The notes under the pieces are model-generated. The model was not told the origin of the DNA, did no database searches, and was given only the letters and a program-made list of their open reading frames with translations. This document shows, piece after piece, positions 1 to 8,338 of a DNA stretch of 64,000 bases. Each line of letters opens with the position of its first letter. Within the stretch, counting starts at the first letter, position 1. Position numbers and translations under genes: made by a program. The stretch is from Klebsiella michiganensis. Lineage in GTDB: Bacteria; Pseudomonadota; Gammaproteobacteria; Enterobacterales; Enterobacteriaceae. Location of the stretch: the NCBI GenBank assembly GCA_000963575.1, contig CP011077.1:2108001-2172000 (forward strand), given 5' to 3'.

Positions 1-1
1 G

Positions 2-862
2 CAAGCCCGTTGCCGCCCCGAGGCGCTCAGGCGGTTGCTGCGGGCGTTAGCCAGCTGTGGGATTTTTTTCGAAAGCGAAGAGGGCTACCGCAACACGCCG
101 CTAAGCGCGATGCTGGTGACGGACAGACCCGACTCTCTGCACGGCTGGGCCTGCTTTATGGGATCGGAGCAGGTTAATCGCTGCTTTGAACAGCTTGACG
201 TAGCCCTGGCGGAAGACGGCCCGGTATTTGATAAGATCTACGGGCAATCATTTTTCGACTATCTGGGTCAGCAACCTGAGGCCAGAAACGTGTTTGCCAG
301 CGCCATGACCTCATATTCGGCCTCGGGCATCGAGGATGCGCTGGCGGCGTTTGATTTCAGCCAGGCCGGTAAACTGTTTGATATTGGCAGCGGGCTGGGG
401 GCATTTCTGTCGGGCATCCTGGACGCAAACCCGCAGCTTGAGGGGACGATTTTCGATCTACCTGAGGTGATTGCCGAAGTGGAAAAGCAGGCCGACAGGC
501 TAAACCCACGTTTGTCGTGGCAAGGCGGCAATTTCTTTAGTCATATTCCTGCCGGAGCGGATACCTACATCCTGCGGCACGTTTTGCACGATTGGTCAGA
601 TGAACAGGCGAGGCTGATCCTGCGCCAGTGCCGTCAGGCGATGCGCGCCGACGGGCAACTGCTGATCTTTGAGCATCTGCTGACCGGCCATAACCAGCCG
701 GATTATGCAAAGTTTCTTGATTTGGTGATGCTGACCTTCCTGAGCGGGCGGGAACGCAGCGAGGGAGAGTACCAGTTGCTCCTTGAGCAGGCTGATTTAC
801 GCATCGACCGGGTGATAAAAACGCCGGGGTTCCACACCCTGCTGGTGGTTAAACCGCGTTAG
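2..862 (+). CDS. O-methyltransferase, SAM-dependent (5' end outside window)
   Basis: The frame is open from base 2, so the gene starts upstream and is cut by the window edge. The visible 286 residues match the COMT-type small-molecule O-methyltransferases: an N-terminal winged-helix dimerisation part (PEALRRLLRAL, YRNTPLSAML), then a Rossmann domain with SAM motif I (LFDIGSGLGAF) and the catalytic-region signature LHDWSDE. The family methylates hydroxyl groups of aromatic or polyketide-like metabolites; the substrate here is unknown. A TTG at base 35 is in frame but would remove part of the dimerisation domain, so it is unlikely to be the start. Confidence 0.85.
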   Translation, partial: QARCRPEALRRLLRALASCGIFFESEEGYRNTPLSAMLVTDRPDSLHGWACFMGSEQVNRCFEQLDVALAEDGPVFDKIYGQSFFDYLGQQPEARNVFASAMTSYSASGIEDALAAFDFSQAGKLFDIGSGLGAFLSGILDANPQLEGTIFDLPEVIAEVEKQADRLNPRLSWQGGNFFSHIPAGADTYILRHVLHDWSDEQARLILRQCRQAMRADGQLLIFEHLLTGHNQPDYAKFLDLVMLTFLSGRERSEGEYQLLLEQADLRIDRVIKTPGFHTLLVVKPR

Positions 863-869
863 TCGTGCA

Positions 870-897
870 GGCAGGCCCGCAATGTTGCCGGCCTGCC
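870..897. terminator. Hairpin between convergent genes
   Basis: GGCAGGCC (870-877) pairs with GGCCTGCC (890-897) across a 12-nt loop. It lies in the 41-bp gap between two convergent genes, so it could end transcription from both sides. No T-run follows on either strand, so intrinsic termination would be weak. Confidence 0.45.
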
Positions 898-903
898 GTC
901 ACC

Positions 904-2043
904 TTACCAGCCGAGGATCCGCTGCCAGACTTCGTGCCCCTGGCCATCTTCGCTCAGAACCTGATACTGCTGATGCATGGCGGCGGTGGCGCAGGCGTGG
1001 TTGGGCAGGATACGCACCCGGCTACCGACCGGGAAATCATCGACGGCCAGGACTGAACTGTCCGGCAGGGCAATGATGCCGTGCTCCTGGTTGGTGGTGG
1101 TGACCAGCAGGTTTTCGTAAGGGGAGCCCTCCAGGCTGCACACCTGGCCGTAGCCGTAGTCCTGGCTTTGGGCCGCCGTGCCCCTGTCGCGGGACAGCGC
1201 CATCCACCCGGCATCGATAAATACCCAGCCTTTCTCCCTGTTGTGGCCGATAACCGTGGCGACGACGCTGATCGCAATATCCTCCAGGCGGCAGACGCCG
1301 ACGTTTTTCATCACCAGGTCGAAGGTGGTAAACACCCCGGCTCTGACTTCATGGATGCCGGCGAGATCGTCCGCAAAGTGCGCCGTGGGCGTGGCGCCCA
1401 CGCTTAACACCGGGCAGGCGTAACCCTGTGCACGTAAGTGTTCACCGGCAGTTTTGATCGCGGCGCACTCGGCTCTGGCGGCGGCCAAAATAGCGTCCTC
1501 CGTGCGGCAGTTGTACGATTCTCCGGCGTGAGCCAGCAGGCCGGTCAGCGTCGAGCCGCTTGCCTCAATGATGCGGGCCAGCGTCAACAGTGCCTCGCTG
1601 TGCGGCGGCAACCCGCCCCGGTGGCCGTCGCAATCCACTTCGATAAATACCGAAAACGCGACGCCATGCGCCTGGCCGTATTCAGCCACGGCGGTAGACT
1701 GCGGCTCACTGTCGAGCAGGATATGCAGGTTCACGCCTTTAGCCATCAGCGCCGCCGCGCGGGGAAGTTTGTGGGGGGCGATGCCCACGGCGTAAAGCAG
1801 ATTTGTGTAGCCCGCGGCGGCAAAGGCTTCCGCCTCGGCGAGCGTGGAAACCGTGGCCGGGGAATCGCTTTGCTTAAGCAGGAAACGTGCGGCCTCAATG
1901 GAGCGCAGCGTTTTCAGGTGCGGCCGGACCTCGCTTCCCAGGGCGTCAACGCGGGAATAAAGCCGCTCAATGTTGCCCAGGTATTTGCTTTTCTCGATCA
2001 GTAAAAAAGGGGTATCAAGGGTGGTCATCCAGTCAGCGGGCAT
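904..2043 (-). CDS. D-serine dehydratase-like / D-threonine aldolase-type PLP enzyme
   Basis: 379 aa. The N-terminal alanine-racemase-like barrel carries the likely PLP lysine in RPHLKT. The C-terminal D-serine-dehydratase-like domain has the PNHACAT motif, whose His and Cys bind zinc in eukaryotic-type DSD and D-threonine aldolases. Known members cleave or deaminate D-beta-hydroxy amino acids in the cytoplasm. It is divergent from the LysR gene at 2137, which probably controls it through the repeats at 2086-2138. D-serine, D-threonine or another D-hydroxy amino acid are all possible substrates; sequence alone does not decide. Confidence 0.8.
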   Translation of the reverse strand: MPADWMTTLDTPFLLIEKSKYLGNIERLYSRVDALGSEVRPHLKTLRSIEAARFLLKQSDSPATVSTLAEAEAFAAAGYTNLLYAVGIAPHKLPRAAALMAKGVNLHILLDSEPQSTAVAEYGQAHGVAFSVFIEVDCDGHRGGLPPHSEALLTLARIIEASGSTLTGLLAHAGESYNCRTEDAILAAARAECAAIKTAGEHLRAQGYACPVLSVGATPTAHFADDLAGIHEVRAGVFTTFDLVMKNVGVCRLEDIAISVVATVIGHNREKGWVFIDAGWMALSRDRGTAAQSQDYGYGQVCSLEGSPYENLLVTTTNQEHGIIALPDSSVLAVDDFPVGSRVRILPNHACATAAMHQQYQVLSEDGQGHEVWQRILGW

Positions 2044-2085
2044 GGCGGGTCTCCTGTGGTGTGAGACTGCATCTTGTCATTCGGC

Positions 2086-2138
2086 TGATTAGGTATAAAT
2101 TAATATAAAAGCAATGAATGATTAGGTTTTAACTTAAT
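2086..2138. promoter_or_regulatory. Two direct repeats, candidate LysR binding sites
   Basis: TGATTAGGTATAAATTAAT (2086-2104) and TGATTAGGTTTTAACTTAAT (2119-2138) are near copies whose starts are 33 bp apart, about three helical turns. Both fit the T-N11-A form of LysR sites (TTAGGT...TTAA). They fill the divergent gap between the D-amino-acid enzyme gene and the LysR gene, and the second covers the LysR start codon, which suggests autoregulation. Confidence 0.55.
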
Positions 2139-3075
2139 GATAAGCAGCGACGATCTGGCTTTCTTCCGCACTATCGCCACCCACAGCACGCTGGCCGCCG
2201 CCGCAAGGGCGCTGAACGTCACGCCGCCCTCCGTCACGCAGCGGCTCCGCGGACTGGAGCAAAGACTGGGCGTCGAGCTTATTTTGCGGCCCTCGCGGCA
2301 GGTTTCACTCACCGATGAAGGTTCGCTGTTGCTGAGCCGGGCGGAGAAGATCCTCACCGAACTGGCCGGGCTGCAATCTGCCCTGGACGACCGGCGGCAG
2401 CAGGTGAGAGGCAAGCTGCGGGTGCTGGCCCCGCTGGGGTTTGGCAACGACTATATTGCGCCGCTGTTGGGGGAATACGCCGCGCAGCATGAAAGCCTTG
2501 AAGTGGAACTGACGCTCTCCGATGACCCGCACTGGGCCACGCTGCACAAATGGGATCTGGTGATTTTTATCGGCGAGCTGCGCGACTCCAGCATGCACTG
2601 CATTAAGCTTGCGCCTAACCAACGCTTTATCTGCGCTTCCCCGGAATACCTGAGCCGAAAAGGCACGCCGCTGATGCCGGAACAGCTGGTGGAGCACGAC
2701 TGTATTGCGCTGCGGGAAAACAGCGAAGACGTGACGCTGTGGCGTTTTTCCGGCCCACAAGGGGACTGCCCGCAGCGGATCTCGCCCAGGCTGTCCAGCA
2801 ATGAAGGGCGGGTAGTAAAAGAGTGGGCGCTGGCGGGCAGGGGGATAATCATGCGATCCGAATGGGATGTGCTGCCGCAAATTCACAGCGGTGAATTGGT
2901 GAGGCTCCTGCCGTGCTACACGCTGCCGGATGCCGACATCGTGGCGCTGAGCGGTGCCTCACAGGCGGAAAGAAGCCCCAGGGCGCAAAAATTTATCGAG
3001 CTTCTTAAGGCCCGACTGGCAGGGAGGCCCTGGGGTAGCGTGCTCATCCTGGGGCGGCCAGGGCATAGGAAATAG
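2137..3075 (+). CDS. LysR-family transcriptional regulator
   Basis: 312 aa with an N-terminal winged helix-turn-helix (residues about 1-60; LAAAARALNVTPPSVTQRLRGLEQRLG) and a C-terminal periplasmic-binding-protein-like effector domain. Its divergent position next to the D-serine dehydratase-like gene, and the repeated TTAGGT...TTAA elements between them, suggest that it controls that gene and itself. The effector is unknown. Its 3' end overlaps the convergent metallo-hydrolase gene by 32 bp. Confidence 0.88.
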   Translation: MISSDDLAFFRTIATHSTLAAAARALNVTPPSVTQRLRGLEQRLGVELILRPSRQVSLTDEGSLLLSRAEKILTELAGLQSALDDRRQQVRGKLRVLAPLGFGNDYIAPLLGEYAAQHESLEVELTLSDDPHWATLHKWDLVIFIGELRDSSMHCIKLAPNQRFICASPEYLSRKGTPLMPEQLVEHDCIALRENSEDVTLWRFSGPQGDCPQRISPRLSSNEGRVVKEWALAGRGIIMRSEWDVLPQIHSGELVRLLPCYTLPDADIVALSGASQAERSPRAQKFIELLKARLAGRPWGSVLILGRPGHRK

Positions 3076-3895
3076 GGCCCCCATCATCAACCCTGCCAAC
3101 GGTAGCAAACCCTGTCCGATCCAGGTGCATGCCTGCGATAAGCAGTTTTTCCCTTGCAGCTTGTTTCAGCACATTTTTCCGCGTTAGTTCGGCTTGCACC
3201 GGATCAACGTCAAAGAGAATGGCGGCGCTGGGCTGCGCCGATTGGATGTGGGGGTAATGAACGATGTCCCCCCATATGAGCAAGCTTTTATCGTCCGCAT
3301 CGATGCGAAAGCCGGTATGGCCGGGCGTGTGGCCCGGTAGCCAAACCGGGAGAATGCCCGCCGTGATTTCACGCTGGCTAAAAAAGCGCAGGTTCGGTGC
3401 ATAGGCCTCTAATGTTTGACGGGCCAGCCTGAAGTTAAGTTTCCCCCGCTCGTTAGCGCCTCTTTGTTTTTCATCATCCCGCCAGTATTCTGCTTCAAGA
3501 GGGTGCAGATAAAGTTTCGCCTGCCGATAGACAGGGTTTCCTTCAGCATCCAGCAGGCCACCAATGTGGTCGGGATGGCAGTGGGTCAACAACACCGCAT
3601 CCACATCATCAGGACAGACACCCAGAGCAGCAAGGTTGGCTCTCAGCTGTCCGCCCACATTATTCCGCCCCCCCGTACCCGTATCCACCAGAAGGGTCAG
3701 ATCCTGCCCGCGAATCAGGTAACCGTTAATGTGAATATTGCCGGGCTCAGCAAGGCCAGCACTCTGCTGGATGGCTTCGGCTTCAGCGAGGTCGATACCA
3801 GAGAGTAAATCCAGGCTCGCTGGCATAACCCCATCACTTAGGGCGGTAACCAGAAAATCGCCAATCTGGCAGGATGGAAAAGACGAATTATTCAT
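3044..3895 (-). CDS. Metallo-beta-lactamase-fold hydrolase
   Basis: 283 aa. The dinuclear metal site is complete: HCHPDH (HxHxDH, about residue 105), a later His in LPGHTPGHT, the bridging Asp in WGDIVHYP, and a final His in GMHLD. The overall form resembles the methyl-parathion-hydrolase/lactonase-like branch of the superfamily, so an ester, phosphotriester or lactone substrate is possible; this is inference. No convincing signal peptide was seen. The start overlaps the end of the upstream gene by 8 nt, indicating translational coupling. Confidence 0.83.
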   Translation of the reverse strand: MNNSSFPSCQIGDFLVTALSDGVMPASLDLLSGIDLAEAEAIQQSAGLAEPGNIHINGYLIRGQDLTLLVDTGTGGRNNVGGQLRANLAALGVCPDDVDAVLLTHCHPDHIGGLLDAEGNPVYRQAKLYLHPLEAEYWRDDEKQRGANERGKLNFRLARQTLEAYAPNLRFFSQREITAGILPVWLPGHTPGHTGFRIDADDKSLLIWGDIVHYPHIQSAQPSAAILFDVDPVQAELTRKNVLKQAAREKLLIAGMHLDRTGFATVGRVDDGGPISYALAAPG

Positions 3896-4457
3896 AAAGA
3901 CCTCTGGGAGCGTTCAAAAGACAGGCCCGGTTCTCATGCCTGGCTGCGCTGCACTGCGGTGTAAGGGCTTCGTAGAGACAGACTCCAGACTCTGCCGCGA
4001 GTAAGGGGGCATTTTCACGCGGGATAACGTATGCAAAACGCCGCGCCGGGTATTTATCGAGTCCGGCAGCCTTCAGTTCAAGAACGTGGCGTTCAGGCAA
4101 TGCCTGAATCAATTTTACAGGTCGGGGGGTAATCGCCAGTATTTCATCCGGAGATACGGCGGGCGTTGTACCTGCATATTCATATAAGTTTCGATGCCAG
4201 TCGGTGATGTTTGCCTGGCCATGAGAGAAATGCCCGCCGCCTTTGTGCCGATAATCATCCCCGACAAGAACTTCTGCATCCTTAACGGTATGTATAGCGA
4301 GGTAAACAGGGCAGCCAGCGCTAAGTGCCCGGAATCGCTGGGAGGAACTGAATCCGGCGACGGAGAGCAACGCCGGCAATTTTTCCAGGCTGTAAAAATC
4401 ATTCCAGGCTTGCTCACTTTCAGGGTCGTTATACGAGCATTCCACGATATATAACAT
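3888..4457 (-). CDS. Hypothetical protein, EthD-like dimeric alpha-beta barrel type
   Basis: 189 aa with a good ribosome site (GGAGG, 7 nt before ATG). The first half (SLEKLPALLSVAGFSSSQRF) reads like small dimeric alpha-beta barrel proteins of the EthD/DUF4286 kind, in which a short N-terminal strand precedes a 'LPALLSVPGF' helix. No catalytic residues can be named. It is the first gene of a two-gene unit with the metallo-hydrolase and is divergent from the LysR gene at 4610, so it probably acts in the same small-molecule pathway. Confidence 0.65.
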   Translation of the reverse strand: MLYIVECSYNDPESEQAWNDFYSLEKLPALLSVAGFSSSQRFRALSAGCPVYLAIHTVKDAEVLVGDDYRHKGGGHFSHGQANITDWHRNLYEYAGTTPAVSPDEILAITPRPVKLIQALPERHVLELKAAGLDKYPARRFAYVIPRENAPLLAAESGVCLYEALTPQCSAARHENRACLLNAPRGLYE

Positions 4458-4609
4458 CGACTAACCTCCGCAGGCGTAAATCAGTAAATCCACTTAATGA
4501 TTTTTTGTCATGCTACAGGCTGTATTTCCGCTAATGAATCGATATTATTTCATCGCTCAGTGATATTTAGTCATTAATCGTTCATTCCCCGTCCGGTTCC
4601 TGGAGGCGT

Positions 4610-5512
4610 ATGCGTAGAAAAATTCCCAGCAGTACATCCCTGCAGGCTTTTGAGGCGGCAGCCCGGCACGGTAACTTTGCCCGGGCAGCCGAGGAGCTTT
4701 CGCTGACGGAAGGGGCTATTAGCCGCCAGATTGCACGCCTTGAATCTTTACTGGGCTGTCGATTATTTGACCGGACAGGGAGCCGCGTAAAACTCAACCC
4801 TGTCGGGGGGCGTTATGCCTCTCATGTTCGCGAAACGCTTGAGCGAATTGAAAGAGATATTCAGTACATAATGGGTATGCCCAGGGACAGCAGGAGCCTG
4901 GATATTGCCGCGTTGCCGACATTTTCGAGCCGATGGCTTATCCCCCGGCTGAGCCGTTTTACCGCCTTACATCCGGACATCACGTTAAATATTGCCGCCA
5001 GAACCGATCCTTTTGTTTTGAGCGGAAGCGGTTTTGATGCCGTAGTGCATTTTGAGCATGCCGCGTGGGCCGGGATGCGCGTGCAGTTCCTCTTTGAGGA
5101 AAAACTGGTTCCCGTCTGCCACCCGGCTTTGTTAACAGGCCATAAGGGAAAGGGACAGTTGAGTGATTTACCAAGGATTCACCGACGATTGAACCCGGAC
5201 GCATGGCATCACTATGCCCGGGAAACGGGAATAAGCCTTGATAATCTGGCGCAGGGCGCCCGCTACGATCTTCATGAAATGGCAATTGCTGCCGCATTGG
5301 CCGGGCAGGGCGTTGCCCTGGTGCCGCGCATGTACGTTGCACAAGAACTCGACAACGGAAGGCTGGTCGCCCCCTGGCCGGAATCAGACTTGTTGAGTAA
5401 AAAATTCTGTTTAGTTAAACCGGTAGAAACGGGAATCAACGACTCCGCATTAAGAGATTTTGAACACTGGCTGCTGGCCGAAATAAATACGCCAACAGGG
5501 ACATTCATCTAA
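4610..5512 (+). CDS. LysR-family regulator, GcvA/AmpR-like
   Basis: 300 aa. The N-terminal part, with TSLQAFEAAARHGNFARAA and TEGAISRQIARLESLLG, is typical of the GcvA/AmpR branch of LysR regulators, and an effector-binding domain follows. It is divergent from the EthD-like/metallo-hydrolase pair and probably regulates it; ATGAA...TTCAT arms in the 152-bp gap could be a site. A short, decayed copy of its 3' coding region lies at 6126-6205. Confidence 0.88.
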   Translation: MRRKIPSSTSLQAFEAAARHGNFARAAEELSLTEGAISRQIARLESLLGCRLFDRTGSRVKLNPVGGRYASHVRETLERIERDIQYIMGMPRDSRSLDIAALPTFSSRWLIPRLSRFTALHPDITLNIAARTDPFVLSGSGFDAVVHFEHAAWAGMRVQFLFEEKLVPVCHPALLTGHKGKGQLSDLPRIHRRLNPDAWHHYARETGISLDNLAQGARYDLHEMAIAAALAGQGVALVPRMYVAQELDNGRLVAPWPESDLLSKKFCLVKPVETGINDSALRDFEHWLLAEINTPTGTFI

Positions 5513-5614
5513 GGTTATTCACGTCACCTATGATGTTCTGTCCATAACGTTTGGCCTGAATGAAAAGATCCTATATACGGTGTGGCAATGTCGACAAGCT
5601 CTAAGGACTCCAAC

Positions 5615-6097
5615 ATGAACTCCTTTCATCAACTGACGGCCACCAGCCTGACTGGCCAGCAGATTTCTATGTCTGATTACGCTGGCAAGCTGGTTCTGGT
5701 TGTGAACACCGCCAGCCAGTGTGGCTTTACGCCGCAGTACGCGGGCCTTGAGGCGCTCTATAAGAAGTACGCCGCGCAGGGGCTGGTGGTGCTTGGTTTC
5801 CCCTGCAACCAGTTTGGTAAGCAGGAACCCGGTGACGCCGAGGAAATCGCGCGGACCTGCCATATTAACTACGGCGTGAGCTTCCCGATGTTCGCGAAAG
5901 TCGAGGTCAACGGAGCCGCATCGCATCCGGTGTTTCGTTATCTGAAACATCAACTGCCAGGCGTGATGGGGGGCCGAGTCAAGTGGAACTTCACAAAGTT
6001 CCTGATTGGCCGGGACGGAAAACCGCTGAAGCGTTTTGCGCCGTTCACTACCCCGGAAAAAATGGAGGCCGCAATCGTGGCTGCACTTAAAATTTGA
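5615..6097 (+). CDS. Glutathione peroxidase family protein
   Basis: 160 aa. Thiol peroxidase that reduces hydroperoxides with glutathione or thioredoxin. The catalytic Cys is in NTASQCGFTPQY, with the Gln/Asn region in GFPCNQFGKQEPG and the Trp in KWNFTKFLI, so the tetrad is intact. The Cys codon is TGT, not a selenocysteine TGA. I chose ATG 5615 over the upstream GTG 5582 because AAGGA lies 7 nt before it and MNSFHQLTATSL is a normal family start. It sits alone between a LysR gene and the relic of another. Confidence 0.88.
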   Translation: MNSFHQLTATSLTGQQISMSDYAGKLVLVVNTASQCGFTPQYAGLEALYKKYAAQGLVVLGFPCNQFGKQEPGDAEEIARTCHINYGVSFPMFAKVEVNGAASHPVFRYLKHQLPGVMGGRVKWNFTKFLIGRDGKPLKRFAPFTTPEKMEAAIVAALKI

Positions 6098-6125
6098 CAG
6101 TATCCGTCACTGGAAAAATGAGGTT

Positions 6126-6205
6126 GGGCGTTGCCCTGGTGTCGCGGATGTACGTTGCACCATAGCCCGGCCACGGAAGGTTTGTCGGCCGCAGGCCGGA
6201 ACCAG
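6126..6205 (+). pseudogene. Relic of a LysR 3' coding region (duplicate of 5308-5385)
   Basis: Bases 6126-6160 match 5308-5342 with two mismatches in 35. Translation gives GVALVSRMYVAP, a stop, then degenerate sequence, against GVALVPRMYVAQELDNGRL in the intact LysR protein. Similarity fades after about 6205. It looks like the remains of a duplicated or recombined LysR gene, with the peroxidase gene now between the two copies. Confidence 0.75.
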
Positions 6206-6234
6206 CCTGTAGCGTAATACCATAAAGGTGAATA

Positions 6235-7197
6235 ATGACTATTCAGGTTTTAATTCCAGACGATTATCAGCTTGCCACTCAGGCACTCACTTTTCTCCAC
6301 AACCATGATAAGTTCCGCTGTACTTCGCTTGGGGATTTAACGAAAAGCGCTCAGGCAGACGAGGCGCTTTTGAATGCTCAGGCATTAATCCTTATTCGTG
6401 AAAGAACCTTGGTTGATGAGGCATTTTTACGCCGGGCACCGCATCTAAAGCTGATCAGCCAAACGGGTAAATTAGCAAGAAATGTTGATATTAAAGCCTG
6501 TACTCGGGCAGGTGTTGCGCTAGTCGAAGGCGTGGGTTCTCCGGTGGCTCCGGCAGAATTAACCTGGTTATTAATTATGGCCTCGAGACGTAAACTGGTT
6601 TCCTCAGTGAATGCGATGAGGGAAGGGCGATGGCAAACGGAAATAGGATCTGCGGTCAGTAAACAGGTCATTGGTATTCTTGGGTTCGGCAAGATAGGTA
6701 AACGCATTGCAAGTTATGCGCAGGCATTTGATATGCAGGTTCAGGTTTGGGGAAGTGACCGGGCTAAGGAGGAGGCGCGGTCTGCCGGGTTGCTGGTGCC
6801 GGATAACCGTGAACAGTTTTTTGCTACATCCGATATTGTCACCGTGCACCAGCGCTTAGTGGCGCAAACAGAGGGTAACATTACCTTTGCCGATCTGTCA
6901 GCGATGAAGGCCGATGCCTTGTTCGTGAATACCAGCCGTGCGGAACTGGTTGCGGAAGGGGCACTTTACGAAGCGCTAAAACTGGGTTGTCCTGGCTATG
7001 CCGCGCTGGATGTTTACGAGGATGAACCCGTCTATAACCCAACTAACCCTTATTTAAGTATGCCGAATGTATTGTGTACTCCCCATCTTGGCTATGTAGA
7101 GCAGGCCAGTTACGATTTATATTTCAAAGTGGCATTTGATAATGTAATTCGGTATTTCGAAGGGGATAGGTCGCAGGTGATAAATTTATCCTTTTGA
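6235..7197 (+). CDS. D-2-hydroxyacid dehydrogenase family protein
   Basis: 320 aa NAD(P)-dependent oxidoreductase that interconverts 2-hydroxy and 2-keto acids. The nucleotide-binding motif is GILGFGKIGKR (about residue 143). The catalytic triad of the family is visible as Arg in NTSRAELV, Glu in YEDEPV and His in CTPHLGYVE. The form is close to the phosphoglycerate dehydrogenase-like branch but lacks an ACT domain. It is a single gene with no clear partner, and its base composition is more AT-rich than the genes before it. Substrate unknown. Confidence 0.85.
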   Translation: MTIQVLIPDDYQLATQALTFLHNHDKFRCTSLGDLTKSAQADEALLNAQALILIRERTLVDEAFLRRAPHLKLISQTGKLARNVDIKACTRAGVALVEGVGSPVAPAELTWLLIMASRRKLVSSVNAMREGRWQTEIGSAVSKQVIGILGFGKIGKRIASYAQAFDMQVQVWGSDRAKEEARSAGLLVPDNREQFFATSDIVTVHQRLVAQTEGNITFADLSAMKADALFVNTSRAELVAEGALYEALKLGCPGYAALDVYEDEPVYNPTNPYLSMPNVLCTPHLGYVEQASYDLYFKVAFDNVIRYFEGDRSQVINLSF

Positions 7198-7237
7198 TAA
7201 TAAGTAACGTTCAAAAGAGATAACGTTAGATGTCACC

Positions 7238-7261
7238 GGAGTGCAGGCTAATTTGCACTCC
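7238..7261 (+). terminator. Hairpin after the hydroxyacid dehydrogenase gene
   Basis: GGAGTGCA (7238-7245) and TGCACTCC (7254-7261) form an 8-bp perfect stem with an 8-nt loop, between two convergent genes. A T-run is lacking, so the terminator call is moderate. Confidence 0.5.
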
Positions 7262-7289
7262 TCGCTGTGAATAATGTGGTACCCAGGGG

Positions 7290-7685
7290 TTAAACGTGAA
7301 GATGAGATTTTATTTCATTTTTCTCTCTGGTTGCCCACGCTGTTTTTATTGAAAGCATCAAGTAAAACCGCTTTCTAAAATACGCCGTCCTGAACTCTTC
7401 ATCAGGCGAGGCGTGTGTAGCAGCGTAACTTGAAGCTAACGCATTGACGCTGCAACTAGTAAACCAATAAAGAATTTCGTCATCACTTGGCGTTACCTTT
7501 CGTGCGATCTCAATACCTCGCTCGTTCACCACAAAATAATATTCCTGGTCATGAATCTCCAGGTAAGGTGTCGCGAAATAGTCAGGCTTATCGGGAATAA
7601 TAAAGGAATGGTTTGGCCTGACGCCGCCTCCGAGTTGCTCGCCAATAGCCAGAAGCTCAGCTCTCAGCGTTTCGATAGTTTTCAT
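7290..7685 (-). CDS. Imm63-family immunity protein
   Basis: 131 aa from ATG 7685, chosen over the 11-codon upstream extension because MKTIETLRAELLAIG is the natural N-terminus. The central and C-terminal parts (YYFVVNERGIE, DEILYWFTSC, EEFRTAYFRKRFYLM) resemble the Imm63 family, whose members neutralise polymorphic toxins delivered between bacteria. No toxin gene is adjacent. It is the last of three small minus-strand genes in an AT-rich stretch. Confidence 0.7.
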   Translation of the reverse strand: MKTIETLRAELLAIGEQLGGGVRPNHSFIIPDKPDYFATPYLEIHDQEYYFVVNERGIEIARKVTPSDDEILYWFTSCSVNALASSYAATHASPDEEFRTAYFRKRFYLMLSIKTAWATREKNEIKSHLHV

Positions 7686-7733
7686 TGCGCGCTGTTCCAC
7701 ATGTCGGTTATCCCTCACCCCAGGCTGGGTTTT

Positions 7734-8318
7734 TTAGTTTTTTATTAATACACCAGTGTTCAATGAAAGTTTGAAGTCTACCCATCCCCCAGGAGGATCC
7801 CATTCCCCCTGGGCAGAAATGATATCGCCATCAATATTATCTATCACTACGCCATCAATAGCGCACATCCTGGACTGCCAGAGAATACCTTTAGTAAGGT
7901 TGAGCAAAAAAACGTAGCAGTAAGTTGCGACCAGAAAGTTCTCGCTAAGCTCAGTGCTGGCCGGGTTAGGGATGGAGTAAATATGCCCGACATAGTCACC
8001 AAGTCGTATGCTTTTGACCTGTTTTGAAGATATTTCAACGAGATGTACATGTTGGCCTGACAGGATTGCCACGTATTCATCATTACTTAGCATGTCACAA
8101 AAGCAGCTGTCCGTAATATAGCCGTCTTTATCTACCTCAACATAAACGTTGATCAATAAAACAGGGGCGTCATGCTCACAGACTAACACCTTCGTTCTTA
8201 AGTGATGGGATTGTGGATTTGGGTCCGCATCTATATTCGAAATGGAATGGTGAACATAACCATCATCGTTAGATGTGTCTAAGAAATGAGCGCTGTATCG
8301 CACAGTAAATGACTCCAT
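7734..8318 (-). CDS. Hypothetical protein, possible beta-rich immunity protein
   Basis: 194 aa, acidic, no signal peptide or membrane segment. The alternating hydrophobic pattern and a C-terminal EGEWDPPGGW-like motif (here GEWDPPGGWVDFKLSL) suggest all-beta structure. I have seen this type of protein only as uncharacterised genes, often near polymorphic toxin loci, so an immunity role is inference from its Imm63 neighbour. Gaps to its neighbours are 48 and 20 bp, so the three genes may form one transcript. Confidence 0.55.
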   Translation of the reverse strand: MESFTVRYSAHFLDTSNDDGYVHHSISNIDADPNPQSHHLRTKVLVCEHDAPVLLINVYVEVDKDGYITDSCFCDMLSNDEYVAILSGQHVHLVEISSKQVKSIRLGDYVGHIYSIPNPASTELSENFLVATYCYVFLLNLTKGILWQSRMCAIDGVVIDNIDGDIISAQGEWDPPGGWVDFKLSLNTGVLIKN

Positions 8319-8338
8319 CTGAAAGAGAAAGGTAATGC

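Noticed and set aside
5615..6097. Selenocysteine peroxidase
   Set aside because: The active-site codon is TGT (Cys); there is no in-frame TGA.
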